Source: Tepidimonas thermarum
GTDB lineage: Bacteria > Pseudomonadota > Gammaproteobacteria > Burkholderiales > Burkholderiaceae_C
NCBI RefSeq assembly: GCF_007556705.1
Contig: NZ_VJOL01000023.1
Location: 1 to 39,315 of the forward strand
Length of the DNA: 39,315 bases
Reading direction: 5' to 3'
The stretch's first letter is position 1. The number at the start of each line of letters is the position of its first letter. A program made the position numbers and the translations under genes. The notes beneath the pieces were generated by a model. It made no database searches, had not been told where the DNA came from, and saw only the letters and a program-made list of their open reading frames with translations. Below, one piece after another: positions 1 through 6,714 of the stretch.

Positions 1-53
1 AGCAAGATCGCATAAGCGGCTTCCAAGGGGTTGGTTTCGACTCGTATTGCCAT
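1..53 (-). CDS. Partial CDS, N-terminus of a possible transposase
   Basis: An ATG at 53-51 opens a frame that stays open to the left edge; the visible product is MAIRVETNPLEAAYAIL. A good Shine-Dalgarno (AAAGGAG, spacer about 10) precedes it. I do not recognise the protein from 17 residues. Its position just inside an IS-like terminal repeat suggests it is the transposase of that element (inference). The fragment at 39244-39315 would then be the C-terminus of another copy of the same gene. Confidence 0.45.
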   Translation of the reverse strand, partial: MAIRVETNPLEAAYAIL

Positions 54-103
54 GAGGGTTACACTCCTTTCTCGAAGTCATGGCGTCAGACCCACCCTCG
101 CGC

Positions 104-160
104 TGTCTGCTGGGCGGGGAGCGTAGGCGCGTAGCGCCGGAGATCCCCGCCCAGCAGACA
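104..160. repeat. Large palindrome in the IS leader
   Basis: A perfect 17-bp inverted repeat (104-120 against 144-160) encloses a 23-nt loop. The loop holds a second small inverted repeat, GGCGC (126-130) and GCGCC (134-138). It lies between the IS terminus and the presumed transposase start. In transcripts of either strand it would fold into a very stable GC-rich hairpin. IS10 and IS50 use end-proximal hairpins to mute transposase translation from read-through transcripts; a similar role here is inference. No U-tract follows on either strand. Confidence 0.8.
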
Positions 161-202
161 ACCGGCAAAATGGAATTTACAGAAAGAACGATACACAACT
201 AC

Positions 203-1057
203 CTGGCGGCGATCGAGCACATCCTGACGCGCCCCTACGGCTTGTTTTTGTGCGTGGGGCCCACGGGGTCGGGCAAGACCACCACGCTGCACGCAGCGCT
301 GCAGCGCCTCAACACCCCTAAGCGCAAGGTCTGGACGGCCGAAGACCCGGTGGAAATCACGCAGCGCGGGCTGCGCCAAATCCAGGTCAACGCCAAAATC
401 GGCTGGACCTTTGCCAAGGCGCTGCGCTCGTTGCTGCGCGCCGACCCTGACGTGATCATGGTGGGCGAGGTGCGCGATGCCGAGACGGCCGAGATGGCGA
501 TCGAGGCCTCGCTGACCGGGCATTTCGTGATGTCCACGCTGCACACCAACTCGGCCGCCGAGACCGTGCTGCGCCTGGTCGACCTGGGGGTGGACCCGTT
601 TTCGTTCGCCGATTCGTTGCAGGGCATTTTGGCCCAGCGGCTGGTGCGTAGGCTGTGCACCGCGTGTGTCGATTACGAGCCCCTGGGGCCGCAGCGCCTG
701 CGCGAGTGGATGCAGGACTACCAAAGTGCGCTGCCCGAGGATCACCCGCTGCGCGATGCGCAGGCGCTGGAGCGCGAGTGGCGCCAGCATTTCAGCCGCG
801 ATGGTGAGCTCATGATCGCGCACGCGCCCGGATGTCCCGAGTGCGGGCACACGGGCTACCGCGGGCGGCTGGCGCTGCACGAGCTGCTGGTGAGCAGCCC
901 GGAGATTCGGCGCCTGATCCAACTGCGCAGCCGGCCGGCCGACATCCAGCTGCAGGCGGTGCGCGAGGGCATGCGCACCCTGCGCCAAGACGGCATCGAA
1001 AAGGCGTTGCTGGGGTTGACGACCCTGGCCGAAGTGCGCGCCAACTGCAACGTCTGA
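203..1057 (+). pseudogene. 5'-truncated PilB/GspE-family type II secretion/type IV pilus ATPase
   Basis: This is the C-terminal ATPase half of a GspE/PilB-type secretion or pilus-assembly motor. Visible are Walker A GPTGSGKTT, the TAEDPVE Asp box, Walker B MVGEVRD, the His-box region LTGHFVMSTLHTN, and two CxxC pairs (CTAC, CPEC) of the family's zinc-binding insert. Full-length relatives are roughly 550-600 residues; only about 284 family-like residues remain. The N-terminal domain that precedes the nucleotide-binding core is missing, and homology begins at the IS terminus near 203. An ATG at 170, inside the IS, keeps the frame open and could start a short product of about 295 residues, but it lacks a convincing Shine-Dalgarno. 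I read it as a gene split by IS insertion, with the 5' part beyond the window. Confidence 0.75.
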
Positions 1058-1077
1058 CGGCCTGCGTGCGCGGCCCC

Positions 1078-2337
1078 TTAGCAGCCGCGCGTGATGGGCA
1101 TGTCCACCTCCGGCGCGCGCGCCAGGTGCTTGGCCAGTTCCAGCTTGGCGATCGCGTTGCGGTGCACCTCGTCGGGGCCGTCGGCCAAGCGCAGCGTGCG
1201 CTGGTGGGCATAGCTGCGCGCCAGTGGTGTGACCTGCGAAACACCAGCACCGCCAAAGGCCTGGATGGCCCAGTCGATGACCCGGCACGCGACGTTGGGG
1301 GCCACCACCTTGATCATGGCGATTTCGGTCTTGGCCGCCTTGTTGCCCACCGTGTCCATCATGTAGGCGGCTTTGAGGACGAGCAGCCGCGCCTGCTCGA
1401 TCAGGCAGCGCGCTTCCGCGATGCGTTCGTGCCAAATGGTTTGCGCCGCCAGCGGCTTGCCAAACGCCACCCGGGTGTTGAGACGCTGGCACATCAGCTC
1501 CAGCGCCCGCTCGGCCGCCCCGATCGAGCGCATGCAGTGGTGGATGCGCCCGGGGCCCAGCCGCCCCTGTGCGATCTCGAAGCCGCGCCCTTCGCCGAGC
1601 AGGATGTTTTCGGCCGGCACGCGCACGTCGTTGAGCTCGATTTCCATGTGCCCGTGCGGCGCGTCGTCAAAACCAAACACCGACAGCGCGCGCACGACGC
1701 GGATGCCCGGGGCGTCGGCAGGCACCACGATCATCGACTGCTGCGCGTGGCGCGGCGCCTCCGGGTTGGTTTTGCCCATGACGATGTAGACCGCGCAGCG
1801 CGGGTCGCCCGCGCCGGAGGACCACCACTTGCGCCCGTTGATGACGTAGTGGTCGCCATCGCGCTCGATGCGGCACTGGATGTTGGTGGCGTCGGATGAG
1901 GCCACCTCGGGTTCCGTCATCAGAAAGGCGGAACGGATCTCGCCACGCAGCAGCGGTTCGAGCCAGCGCTCCTTGATCGGCTCGCTGGCGTAGCGCTCCA
2001 GGGTTTCCATGTTGCCGGTGTCGGGGGCCGAGCAATTGAACACCTCGGCGGCCCAGGTCACCCGGCCCATGATTTCGCACAGTGGCGCGTATTCCAGGTT
2101 GCTCAAGCCTTGCGGCGCGCGTGGCGAGTTGGGCAAGAACAGGTTCCACAGCCCGGCGGCGCGCGCCTTGGGTTTGAGCTCCTCGACGATGCGGGTGGGC
2201 AGCCAGGGGTTGCCGGCGGCGCGGTTGGCCTCCACCTCGGCCTCGAAGCGCTCCTCGTTGGGGTAGACGTGCTCGTCCATGAAGGCGATGAGGCGCTCGC
2301 GCAGCGCTTGAACACGGGGGCTGTAAGCAAAGTCCAT
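1078..2337 (-). CDS. ACAD10/11-like acyl-CoA dehydrogenase
   Basis: A 419-residue flavin-dependent acyl-CoA dehydrogenase, expected in the cytosol, with electron-transferring flavoprotein as the usual acceptor. It has the normal three-part ACAD layout: helical N-domain, middle beta domain with [12 protein letters not shown] and [12 protein letters not shown], and C-terminal helical domain with [19 protein letters not shown] and [11 protein letters not shown]. The run around [20 protein letters not shown] is characteristic of the ACAD10/ACAD11 subgroup as I recall it. The ATG at 2337 is preceded by GGAG. It is the last gene of a minus-strand operon and starts 29 nt after the APH-type kinase gene, so together they form a split version of the fused ACAD11 protein. 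The substrate cannot be read from sequence; a 4-phospho-acyl-CoA is a plausible candidate. Confidence 0.88.
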   Translation of the reverse strand: MDFAYSPRVQALRERLIAFMDEHVYPNEERFEAEVEANRAAGNPWLPTRIVEELKPKARAAGLWNLFLPNSPRAPQGLSNLEYAPLCEIMGRVTWAAEVFNCSAPDTGNMETLERYASEPIKERWLEPLLRGEIRSAFLMTEPEVASSDATNIQCRIERDGDHYVINGRKWWSSGAGDPRCAVYIVMGKTNPEAPRHAQQSMIVVPADAPGIRVVRALSVFGFDDAPHGHMEIELNDVRVPAENILLGEGRGFEIAQGRLGPGRIHHCMRSIGAAERALELMCQRLNTRVAFGKPLAAQTIWHERIAEARCLIEQARLLVLKAAYMMDTVGNKAAKTEIAMIKVVAPNVACRVIDWAIQAFGGAGVSQVTPLARSYAHQRTLRLADGPDEVHRNAIAKLELAKHLARAPEVDMPITRGC

Positions 2338-2366
2338 GGCGATCTCCAGGGGGGATGGGAAAGGGG

Positions 2367-3446
2367 TCACGCGGCCTGTTGGGCAAAGCGCCAGGCCAGC
2401 TGCGCCAGGGGCCGCGCGCCGGCCGCGCTTTGGCGCGCCTGCGCGCTGGAGGCGATACCCAGCTCGACCCGCTTGGCGATGCCCTGCAGAATGGCGGCGA
2501 GCCGAAAGGCGTTGTAGGCCAGGTAAAAGGGCCAGTCGCGGCGCAGCGCCTGCGGGTCGGCAAAACCCGTTTGTTCGCAGTAGCGCTCGATGTACTCGTC
2601 TTCCGAGGGGATGCCCAGCGCCGCCAGGTCCAGCCCGGCAATGCCGCGGAAAGCCCCCGGCGCGATGTGCCACGACATGCAGTGGTAGCTGAAGTCGGCC
2701 AGCGGATGGCCCAGCGTCGAGAGCTCCCAGTCCAACACCGCCACGATGCGTGGCTCGTGCGGGTGGAACATCAGGTTGTCGAGCCGGTAGTCGCCGTGCA
2801 CGATGCTCACCAGCGACTCATCGCGCGCCTGTGGCGGCAGATGCGCGGGCAGCCATGCCATCAGCGCGTCCATCTCCGGGATGGGCTCGGTGATCGAGGC
2901 GACGTATTGCTTGCTCCAGCGCGCGATCTGCCGCTCGAAGTAGTTGCCCGCTTTGCCATAGTCGGCCAGTCCCACGGCCTGCACGTCCACCCGGTGCAGG
3001 GTGGCCAACACGCGGTTCATCTCCAGGTAGTGCGCACGCCGCTGCTGCGGCGTCATCCCGGGCAGCGACTGGTCCCACAACACCCGCCCCTCGACGCATT
3101 CCATGACGTAGAAGGCGCGGCCGATCACGGACTCGTCTTCACACAGCACGTGCATGCGCGCCACCGGCACACCGGTGCCCGCCAGCGCCTGCATGACGCG
3201 AAATTCGCGCTCGATTGCGTGCGCCGATGGCAGCAGCTTGGCCGCAGGCCCCGGTTTGGTGCGCATCACATAGGTGCGCGCTGGGGTGACCAGGCGGTAG
3301 GTGGGGTTGGACTGGCCCCCGGGGAATTTTTCGACCGACAGCGGCCCGGCAAAGCCGGGCAAATGGGCGCTTAGCCAGCGCTGCAGCGCGGCGGTGTCGA
3401 TGGCGTGGCCGGTGGTGTGGTCAGGGGCAGCGGTGGACTCGGACAT
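2367..3446 (-). CDS. APH-fold phosphotransferase (LvaA/ACAD11-kinase-like)
   Basis: A 359-residue protein of the aminoglycoside-phosphotransferase/choline-kinase fold. The N-lobe has the glycine-rich GGQSNPTY and the nucleotide-binding lysine context YVMRTKP. The catalytic loop is HGDYRLDN and the metal-binding motif is VLDWEL. Such proteins next to acyl-CoA dehydrogenases are not antibiotic-resistance enzymes: LvaA of Pseudomonas putida and the N-domain of ACAD10/11 phosphorylate the 4-hydroxyl of 4-hydroxyacyl-CoAs. Its place between a Crp-type regulator and the ACAD10/11-like dehydrogenase supports that role by analogy (inference). The ATG at 3446 lacks a clear Shine-Dalgarno and is directly abutted by a hairpin (3447-3474). 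Confidence 0.87.
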   Translation of the reverse strand: MSESTAAPDHTTGHAIDTAALQRWLSAHLPGFAGPLSVEKFPGGQSNPTYRLVTPARTYVMRTKPGPAAKLLPSAHAIEREFRVMQALAGTGVPVARMHVLCEDESVIGRAFYVMECVEGRVLWDQSLPGMTPQQRRAHYLEMNRVLATLHRVDVQAVGLADYGKAGNYFERQIARWSKQYVASITEPIPEMDALMAWLPAHLPPQARDESLVSIVHGDYRLDNLMFHPHEPRIVAVLDWELSTLGHPLADFSYHCMSWHIAPGAFRGIAGLDLAALGIPSEDEYIERYCEQTGFADPQALRRDWPFYLAYNAFRLAAILQGIAKRVELGIASSAQARQSAAGARPLAQLAWRFAQQAA

Positions 3447-3474
3447 GGCGGGTCAGGGCAAGGGCCGACCCGCC
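3447..3474 (-). other. Hairpin abutting the phosphotransferase start codon
   Basis: A perfect 8-bp inverted repeat, GGCGGGTC and GACCCGCC (3467-3474 against 3447-3454), has a 12-nt loop. On the minus-strand mRNA its 3' arm ends at the base just before the ATG at 3446, occupying the place of a Shine-Dalgarno. It could hinder initiation or couple it to upstream translation (inference). No U-tract follows. Confidence 0.7.
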
Positions 3475-3491
3475 TGCCGCATGGCCGGGGG

Positions 3492-4241
3492 TCAGGGTTC
3501 GGATTCGACGATGCGCATGAGCTGCGCGCGGTCGCGCACCACCAGGCCACCGGGCTCGATGCGGATCGCACCGTCGCGCTCCATGGCCTTGAGTTCCTGG
3601 TTGACGCGCTGGCGCGAGGCGCCCAGCAGCTGCGCCAGCTCCTCCTGCGCCAGCTGCAAGCCGATGCGGATTTCGTTGCCGTTGCTCAGGCACGGCACGC
3701 CGTAGGAGCGGCACAGGTGCAACAGCTGCTTGGCCAGCCGGGCGCGCAGGGGCAGGGTGTTGAGGTCCTCGACCAAACCAAAGAGCGTGCGAATGCGCCG
3801 CGCGTGCAGGCGCAGCAGGGCCTCGTAGAGCTCGACGTGCTGGTCCAAGATCTTGCGAAAGTCGCTGCGGGCCACGCACAGCAGCGTCGTGGCGCCATGG
3901 GCGTAGGCATCGTGCGTGCGCGCATCCCCGTCGAACATCGCCACGTCGCCAAACCACACCCCCGGCTCCACGTAGGTCAGGGTGATTTGCTTGCCCGTGA
4001 TGGAGGTCGAGCTCACACGCACGGCCCCCTTGGCCACGGCGCTCCACACCGTCGGCGGATCGCCGCGCGCGGCGATCAGGTCGCCGTCCTGGTAGCGTTT
4101 GACGAAGGCGCATCGGAGGATGTCGTGCCGCAGCGACGGAGAAAGACTGGAAAACCAGCGACCATGGTTGATCGCCTCGCGTTCCTCCATTGTCAGAATC
4201 GGCTCGTCGAGGGGCTGTCGTGTGAGCGACTGAACGGTCAT
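3492..4241 (-). CDS. Crp/Fnr-family transcriptional regulator
   Basis: A 249-residue regulator with an N-terminal cyclic-nucleotide-binding-type beta roll (about residues 25-140, including GDLIAARGDPP and GVWFGDVAMFDG), a dimerisation helix, and a C-terminal winged helix (LAQEELAQLLGASRQRVNQELKAM). No Fnr-type cysteine cluster is visible, so oxygen sensing through Fe-S is unlikely; the ligand is unknown. GAGGAG precedes the ATG at 4241 at a suitable distance. It is embedded within the acyl-CoA operon, 73 nt after the crotonase gene and 45 nt before the phosphotransferase gene, so it may control this operon in response to a pathway metabolite (inference). Confidence 0.88.
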   Translation of the reverse strand: MTVQSLTRQPLDEPILTMEEREAINHGRWFSSLSPSLRHDILRCAFVKRYQDGDLIAARGDPPTVWSAVAKGAVRVSSTSITGKQITLTYVEPGVWFGDVAMFDGDARTHDAYAHGATTLLCVARSDFRKILDQHVELYEALLRLHARRIRTLFGLVEDLNTLPLRARLAKQLLHLCRSYGVPCLSNGNEIRIGLQLAQEELAQLLGASRQRVNQELKAMERDGAIRIEPGGLVVRDRAQLMRIVESEP

Positions 4242-4274
4242 GGGGATGTCTCCTCGGTGACCCCGTGGCGCTGG

Positions 4275-4302
4275 GGCGCATCGCCGCGCCGGCCGATGCG
4301 CC
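4275..4302 (-). other. Intercistronic hairpin, crotonase to crp-like gene
   Basis: A perfect 9-bp inverted repeat (GGCGCATCG at 4275-4283 against CGATGCGCC at 4294-4302) with a 10-nt loop lies in the 73-nt gap between the crotonase stop and the regulator start. No U-tract follows on the minus strand, so a classical intrinsic terminator is unlikely. It may stabilise an mRNA 3' end or set gene ratios within the operon (inference). Confidence 0.65.
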
Positions 4303-4314
4303 GCCGCAGCCCGG

Positions 4315-5094
4315 TCAGCGGTACTGGGGGGTGCGTTTGTCGAGAAAGGCGCGAATGCCCTCCCCGGCGTTGGGGTGGTGCAGATTGCGCACGAAATGGT
4401 CGCGCTCGTCGCGCAATTGTGCCGCCAGCGACTGCGACTGCGCGTCGTTGGCCAGGGACTTGATGCTGGCCAGGGCGTTGGGCGCCTTGGCGTTGAGCCG
4501 TTCGCACAGGCGCAGCGCCTCATCCAGCGCCTCGCCAGGCGCGGCCACGGCCGTCACCAGGCCGAGCTGGTGCAGCCGCTGCGCACCCACGCGATCACCC
4601 AGCATCAGCAGCTGCAACGCGGTGGCACGCGGCAGCTGGCGCAGCAGGCTCCAGGTGGCGCCGCCGTCCGGCGACAGCGCCACGTTGACGTAGGCCATGA
4701 CGAAGACCGCGTCGTGCGCGGCCACCAGCAGGTCGCACGCCAGCGCCAGCGAGAACCCCGCGCCCGCGCACGCCCCCTCGACGGCGGCCACGACTGGCTT
4801 GGGAAAGCTGCGCACCGCTTCGATCCAGCTGTGCAGCGCCTCGATGCTGTCGGCCTGCACGTCCGGCGATTGCTGGCGGTTGGCCAGCAACCGCTGCAGG
4901 TTACCGCCGGCGCAAAAGGTGTTGCCCGCGCCGGTGATGACGACGGAGCGCACCTCGGCGTTGCGCTCGGCGGCGATCAGCGCTTCGATGCCGGCGACAT
5001 AAATCTCGGGCCCGAGCGCGTTGCGGTGTTCCGGATTGTGAATGGTCAGCACCAGCGTCTGACCCTGGCTGTGGCTTTTGAGCGTGGCGGTCAT
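4315..5094 (-). CDS. Crotonase-superfamily protein, oxepin-CoA hydrolase (alternative type)-like
   Basis: A 259-residue enoyl-CoA hydratase/isomerase fold enzyme. The oxyanion-hole elements are visible as FCAGGNL and GACAGAGFSLALACD. The two glutamates of classical hydratases are not present: where relatives have PE and LAMEM this protein has AYVN and TALQL. Instead it has SPDGGATW, the catalytic-Asp arrangement of PaaG/dienoyl-CoA-isomerase-type crotonases. The overall pattern matches proteins I recall annotated as alternative-type oxepin-CoA hydrolase in Burkholderiales. It starts 4 nt after the 3-hydroxyacyl-CoA dehydrogenase stop, so the two are translationally linked. The exact reaction is uncertain: isomerase, hydrolase or hydratase. 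Confidence 0.83.
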   Translation of the reverse strand: MTATLKSHSQGQTLVLTIHNPEHRNALGPEIYVAGIEALIAAERNAEVRSVVITGAGNTFCAGGNLQRLLANRQQSPDVQADSIEALHSWIEAVRSFPKPVVAAVEGACAGAGFSLALACDLLVAAHDAVFVMAYVNVALSPDGGATWSLLRQLPRATALQLLMLGDRVGAQRLHQLGLVTAVAAPGEALDEALRLCERLNAKAPNALASIKSLANDAQSQSLAAQLRDERDHFVRNLHHPNAGEGIRAFLDKRTPQYR

Positions 5095-5098
5095 GGCA

Positions 5099-6634
5099 TC
5101 ACTCCTCGGTGTGCAGCAGACTCAGCCCCAGCGCGCCGCGGCGGCGCAGCCAGGGGGAGGGGCGGTAGCGCATGTCGCCATAGACGGTTTGCAGGTTGAA
5201 CAAGATCTCCAGCACGCTGGCGGCGCCCACCCGGTCGCCCATGGCCAGCGGCCCCATTGGATAGCCCAACCCCAGGGTGACGGCGGTTTCCAGGTCCGCC
5301 GGCGAGCAAATGCCCTGCTGGCAGATGTCCGAGGCGATGTTGACGATCGTGGCCACCACCCGCTGGGTGACGAAGCCGCCGCTGTCGCGGATCACGCTGA
5401 CGGCCTTGCCATCGCGCGCCAACAGGGCGTGGGCGGCGGCGCGCATGTCGCTGCGTGTGGCCGGGTTGGTGGCCAACACCCGGCGCTTGACGGCGGCATC
5501 GGGCAGCACCATGTCGATACCGACGGTGCGCCCGGGGTCCAGCCGCTCGACGGCTGCCACCGTCGTCACATCGTGGCCCAGCGGCGCCACCACGATCAGC
5601 GCCTGCTCGGACGGCTGCGCCGCGGTCTCGATCGTGGCGCCCAGGTCCTTGAGGAGCTGCAACAATTCGGCGCGACGCGCTGCGCGCCCCGGCACCCACA
5701 CCGGCGGCAGCGCGGTCACGGCGGGCACCGGGGGCTCGGGCGGGACTTGCGCCTGGCCGTCGGCGTAGCGGTAAAAGCCCTCGCCCACCTTGCGTCCGAG
5801 CACGCCGCCTGCCAGCCGCTGCGCGGCGATCACGCTGGGGCGAAAACGCGGCTCCTCGTAGTACTGGTGGTAGATGGACTCCATCACCGGCTGCGAAACA
5901 TCCAGCGCGGTGAGGTCCAGCAGCTCGAACGGCCCCAGGCGAAAGCCCATTTGGTCCTTGAGGATGCGGTCGATGGTGGCGAAGTCGGCCACCCGCTCGC
6001 CGGCGATGCGCAGCGCCTCGGTGATGTAGCCACGCCCGGCGTGGTTGACGATGAAGCCGGGCGTGTCCTGCGCCAACACCGGGGTGTGTCCCATGTCGCG
6101 CGCAAACGCAGCCAGGCGCTCGCAAACCGACGGGTCGGTTTTGAGGCCGGCAACCACTTCGACCACCTTCATCAGCGGCACGGGGTTGAAAAAGTGAAAA
6201 CCCGCCAGCCGCTGCGGCGCGCGCAGCCGGCTGCCGATGGCCGTGACCGACAGGGATGAGGTGTTGGTGGCCAGCACCGCGTCGGCGGCCATGACGTCTT
6301 CGAGCTGGGCGAACAACGCTTGCTTGGCGTCGAGCCGCTCGATGATGGCTTCGATCACCAGGTCGCATCCGGCCAAGCCGGCGACATCGGCCACCGGGCG
6401 TAGCCGCGCTGCGCATGCCTGGGCGGCGTCGGCGTCGAGGCGCCCTTTGGCGACCAGCTTGTCCCAGGTGTCGCGCAAGGCGGCACACGCCGCCTCCACG
6501 GCAGCGGGTTGGGCGTCGAGCAGGTGCACCGTGCAGCCCGCTTGCGCCGCGATTTGGGCGATGCCTCGCCCCATGGCGCCGGCACCAACGATGCCGATGT
6601 TGCGAAAAGTAACACAGGTGGATGTTTGAGCCAT
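5099..6634 (-). CDS. 3-hydroxyacyl-CoA dehydrogenase, PaaH-like
   Basis: A 511-residue NAD-dependent enzyme oxidising 3-hydroxyacyl-CoA to 3-oxoacyl-CoA. The Rossmann domain begins at once (IGIVGAGAMGRGIAQ), followed by IEAIIERLDAK, TNTSSLSVT and the catalytic-His motif HFFNPVPLMKVVEVV. The first C-terminal domain has DTPGFIVNHAGRG and a second, repeated C-terminal domain includes GFVTQRVVATIVN. About 500 residues with a duplicated C-domain is typical of PaaH/HbdA-type proteins. I chose the ATG at 6634 because the Rossmann strand starts about 12 residues later; an upstream extension is possible but looks like leader. First gene of the acyl-CoA operon, divergent from the FimV-like gene across 80 nt. 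Confidence 0.92.
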   Translation of the reverse strand: MAQTSTCVTFRNIGIVGAGAMGRGIAQIAAQAGCTVHLLDAQPAAVEAACAALRDTWDKLVAKGRLDADAAQACAARLRPVADVAGLAGCDLVIEAIIERLDAKQALFAQLEDVMAADAVLATNTSSLSVTAIGSRLRAPQRLAGFHFFNPVPLMKVVEVVAGLKTDPSVCERLAAFARDMGHTPVLAQDTPGFIVNHAGRGYITEALRIAGERVADFATIDRILKDQMGFRLGPFELLDLTALDVSQPVMESIYHQYYEEPRFRPSVIAAQRLAGGVLGRKVGEGFYRYADGQAQVPPEPPVPAVTALPPVWVPGRAARRAELLQLLKDLGATIETAAQPSEQALIVVAPLGHDVTTVAAVERLDPGRTVGIDMVLPDAAVKRRVLATNPATRSDMRAAAHALLARDGKAVSVIRDSGGFVTQRVVATIVNIASDICQQGICSPADLETAVTLGLGYPMGPLAMGDRVGAASVLEILFNLQTVYGDMRYRPSPWLRRRGALGLSLLHTEE

Positions 6635-6714
6635 GCGCAATACGGAGTGGTTGGGGACGGATGTGACAGAATCGGCCATCGATAACGCGTATTGGTACTC
6701 CACAGGAAACCCGC

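Larger units (their letters stand above)
1..203 (-). mobile_element. Partial insertion sequence, transposase-5' end copy
   Basis: Read inward from 203 on the minus strand, the first 32 bases match the segment starting at 39187 (plus strand) at 23 of 32 positions, with an unbroken core TTTCTGTAAATT. That is what the left and right terminal inverted repeats of one IS look like. Inside the repeat come a long palindrome (104-160), a Shine-Dalgarno sequence and a minus-strand start codon at 53. The element continues past the left edge. The family is not proven; repeat length and core resemble IS256/Mutator-type ends (inference). The terminus at about 203 coincides with the point where homology of the next gene to PilB/GspE ATPases begins. 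Confidence 0.6.

Noticed and set aside
2367-3446. Aminoglycoside-resistance kinase
   Set aside because: The APH fold is shared, but the gene lies in an acyl-CoA operon next to an ACAD10/11-like dehydrogenase, where such proteins act on acyl-CoA substrates.
6635-6714. Sigma-70 promoter for the FimV-like gene (GTGACA at 6663, TATTGG at 6690)
   Set aside because: The two boxes are 21 nt apart and the alternative GATAAC is only 12 nt away; neither spacing is acceptable.
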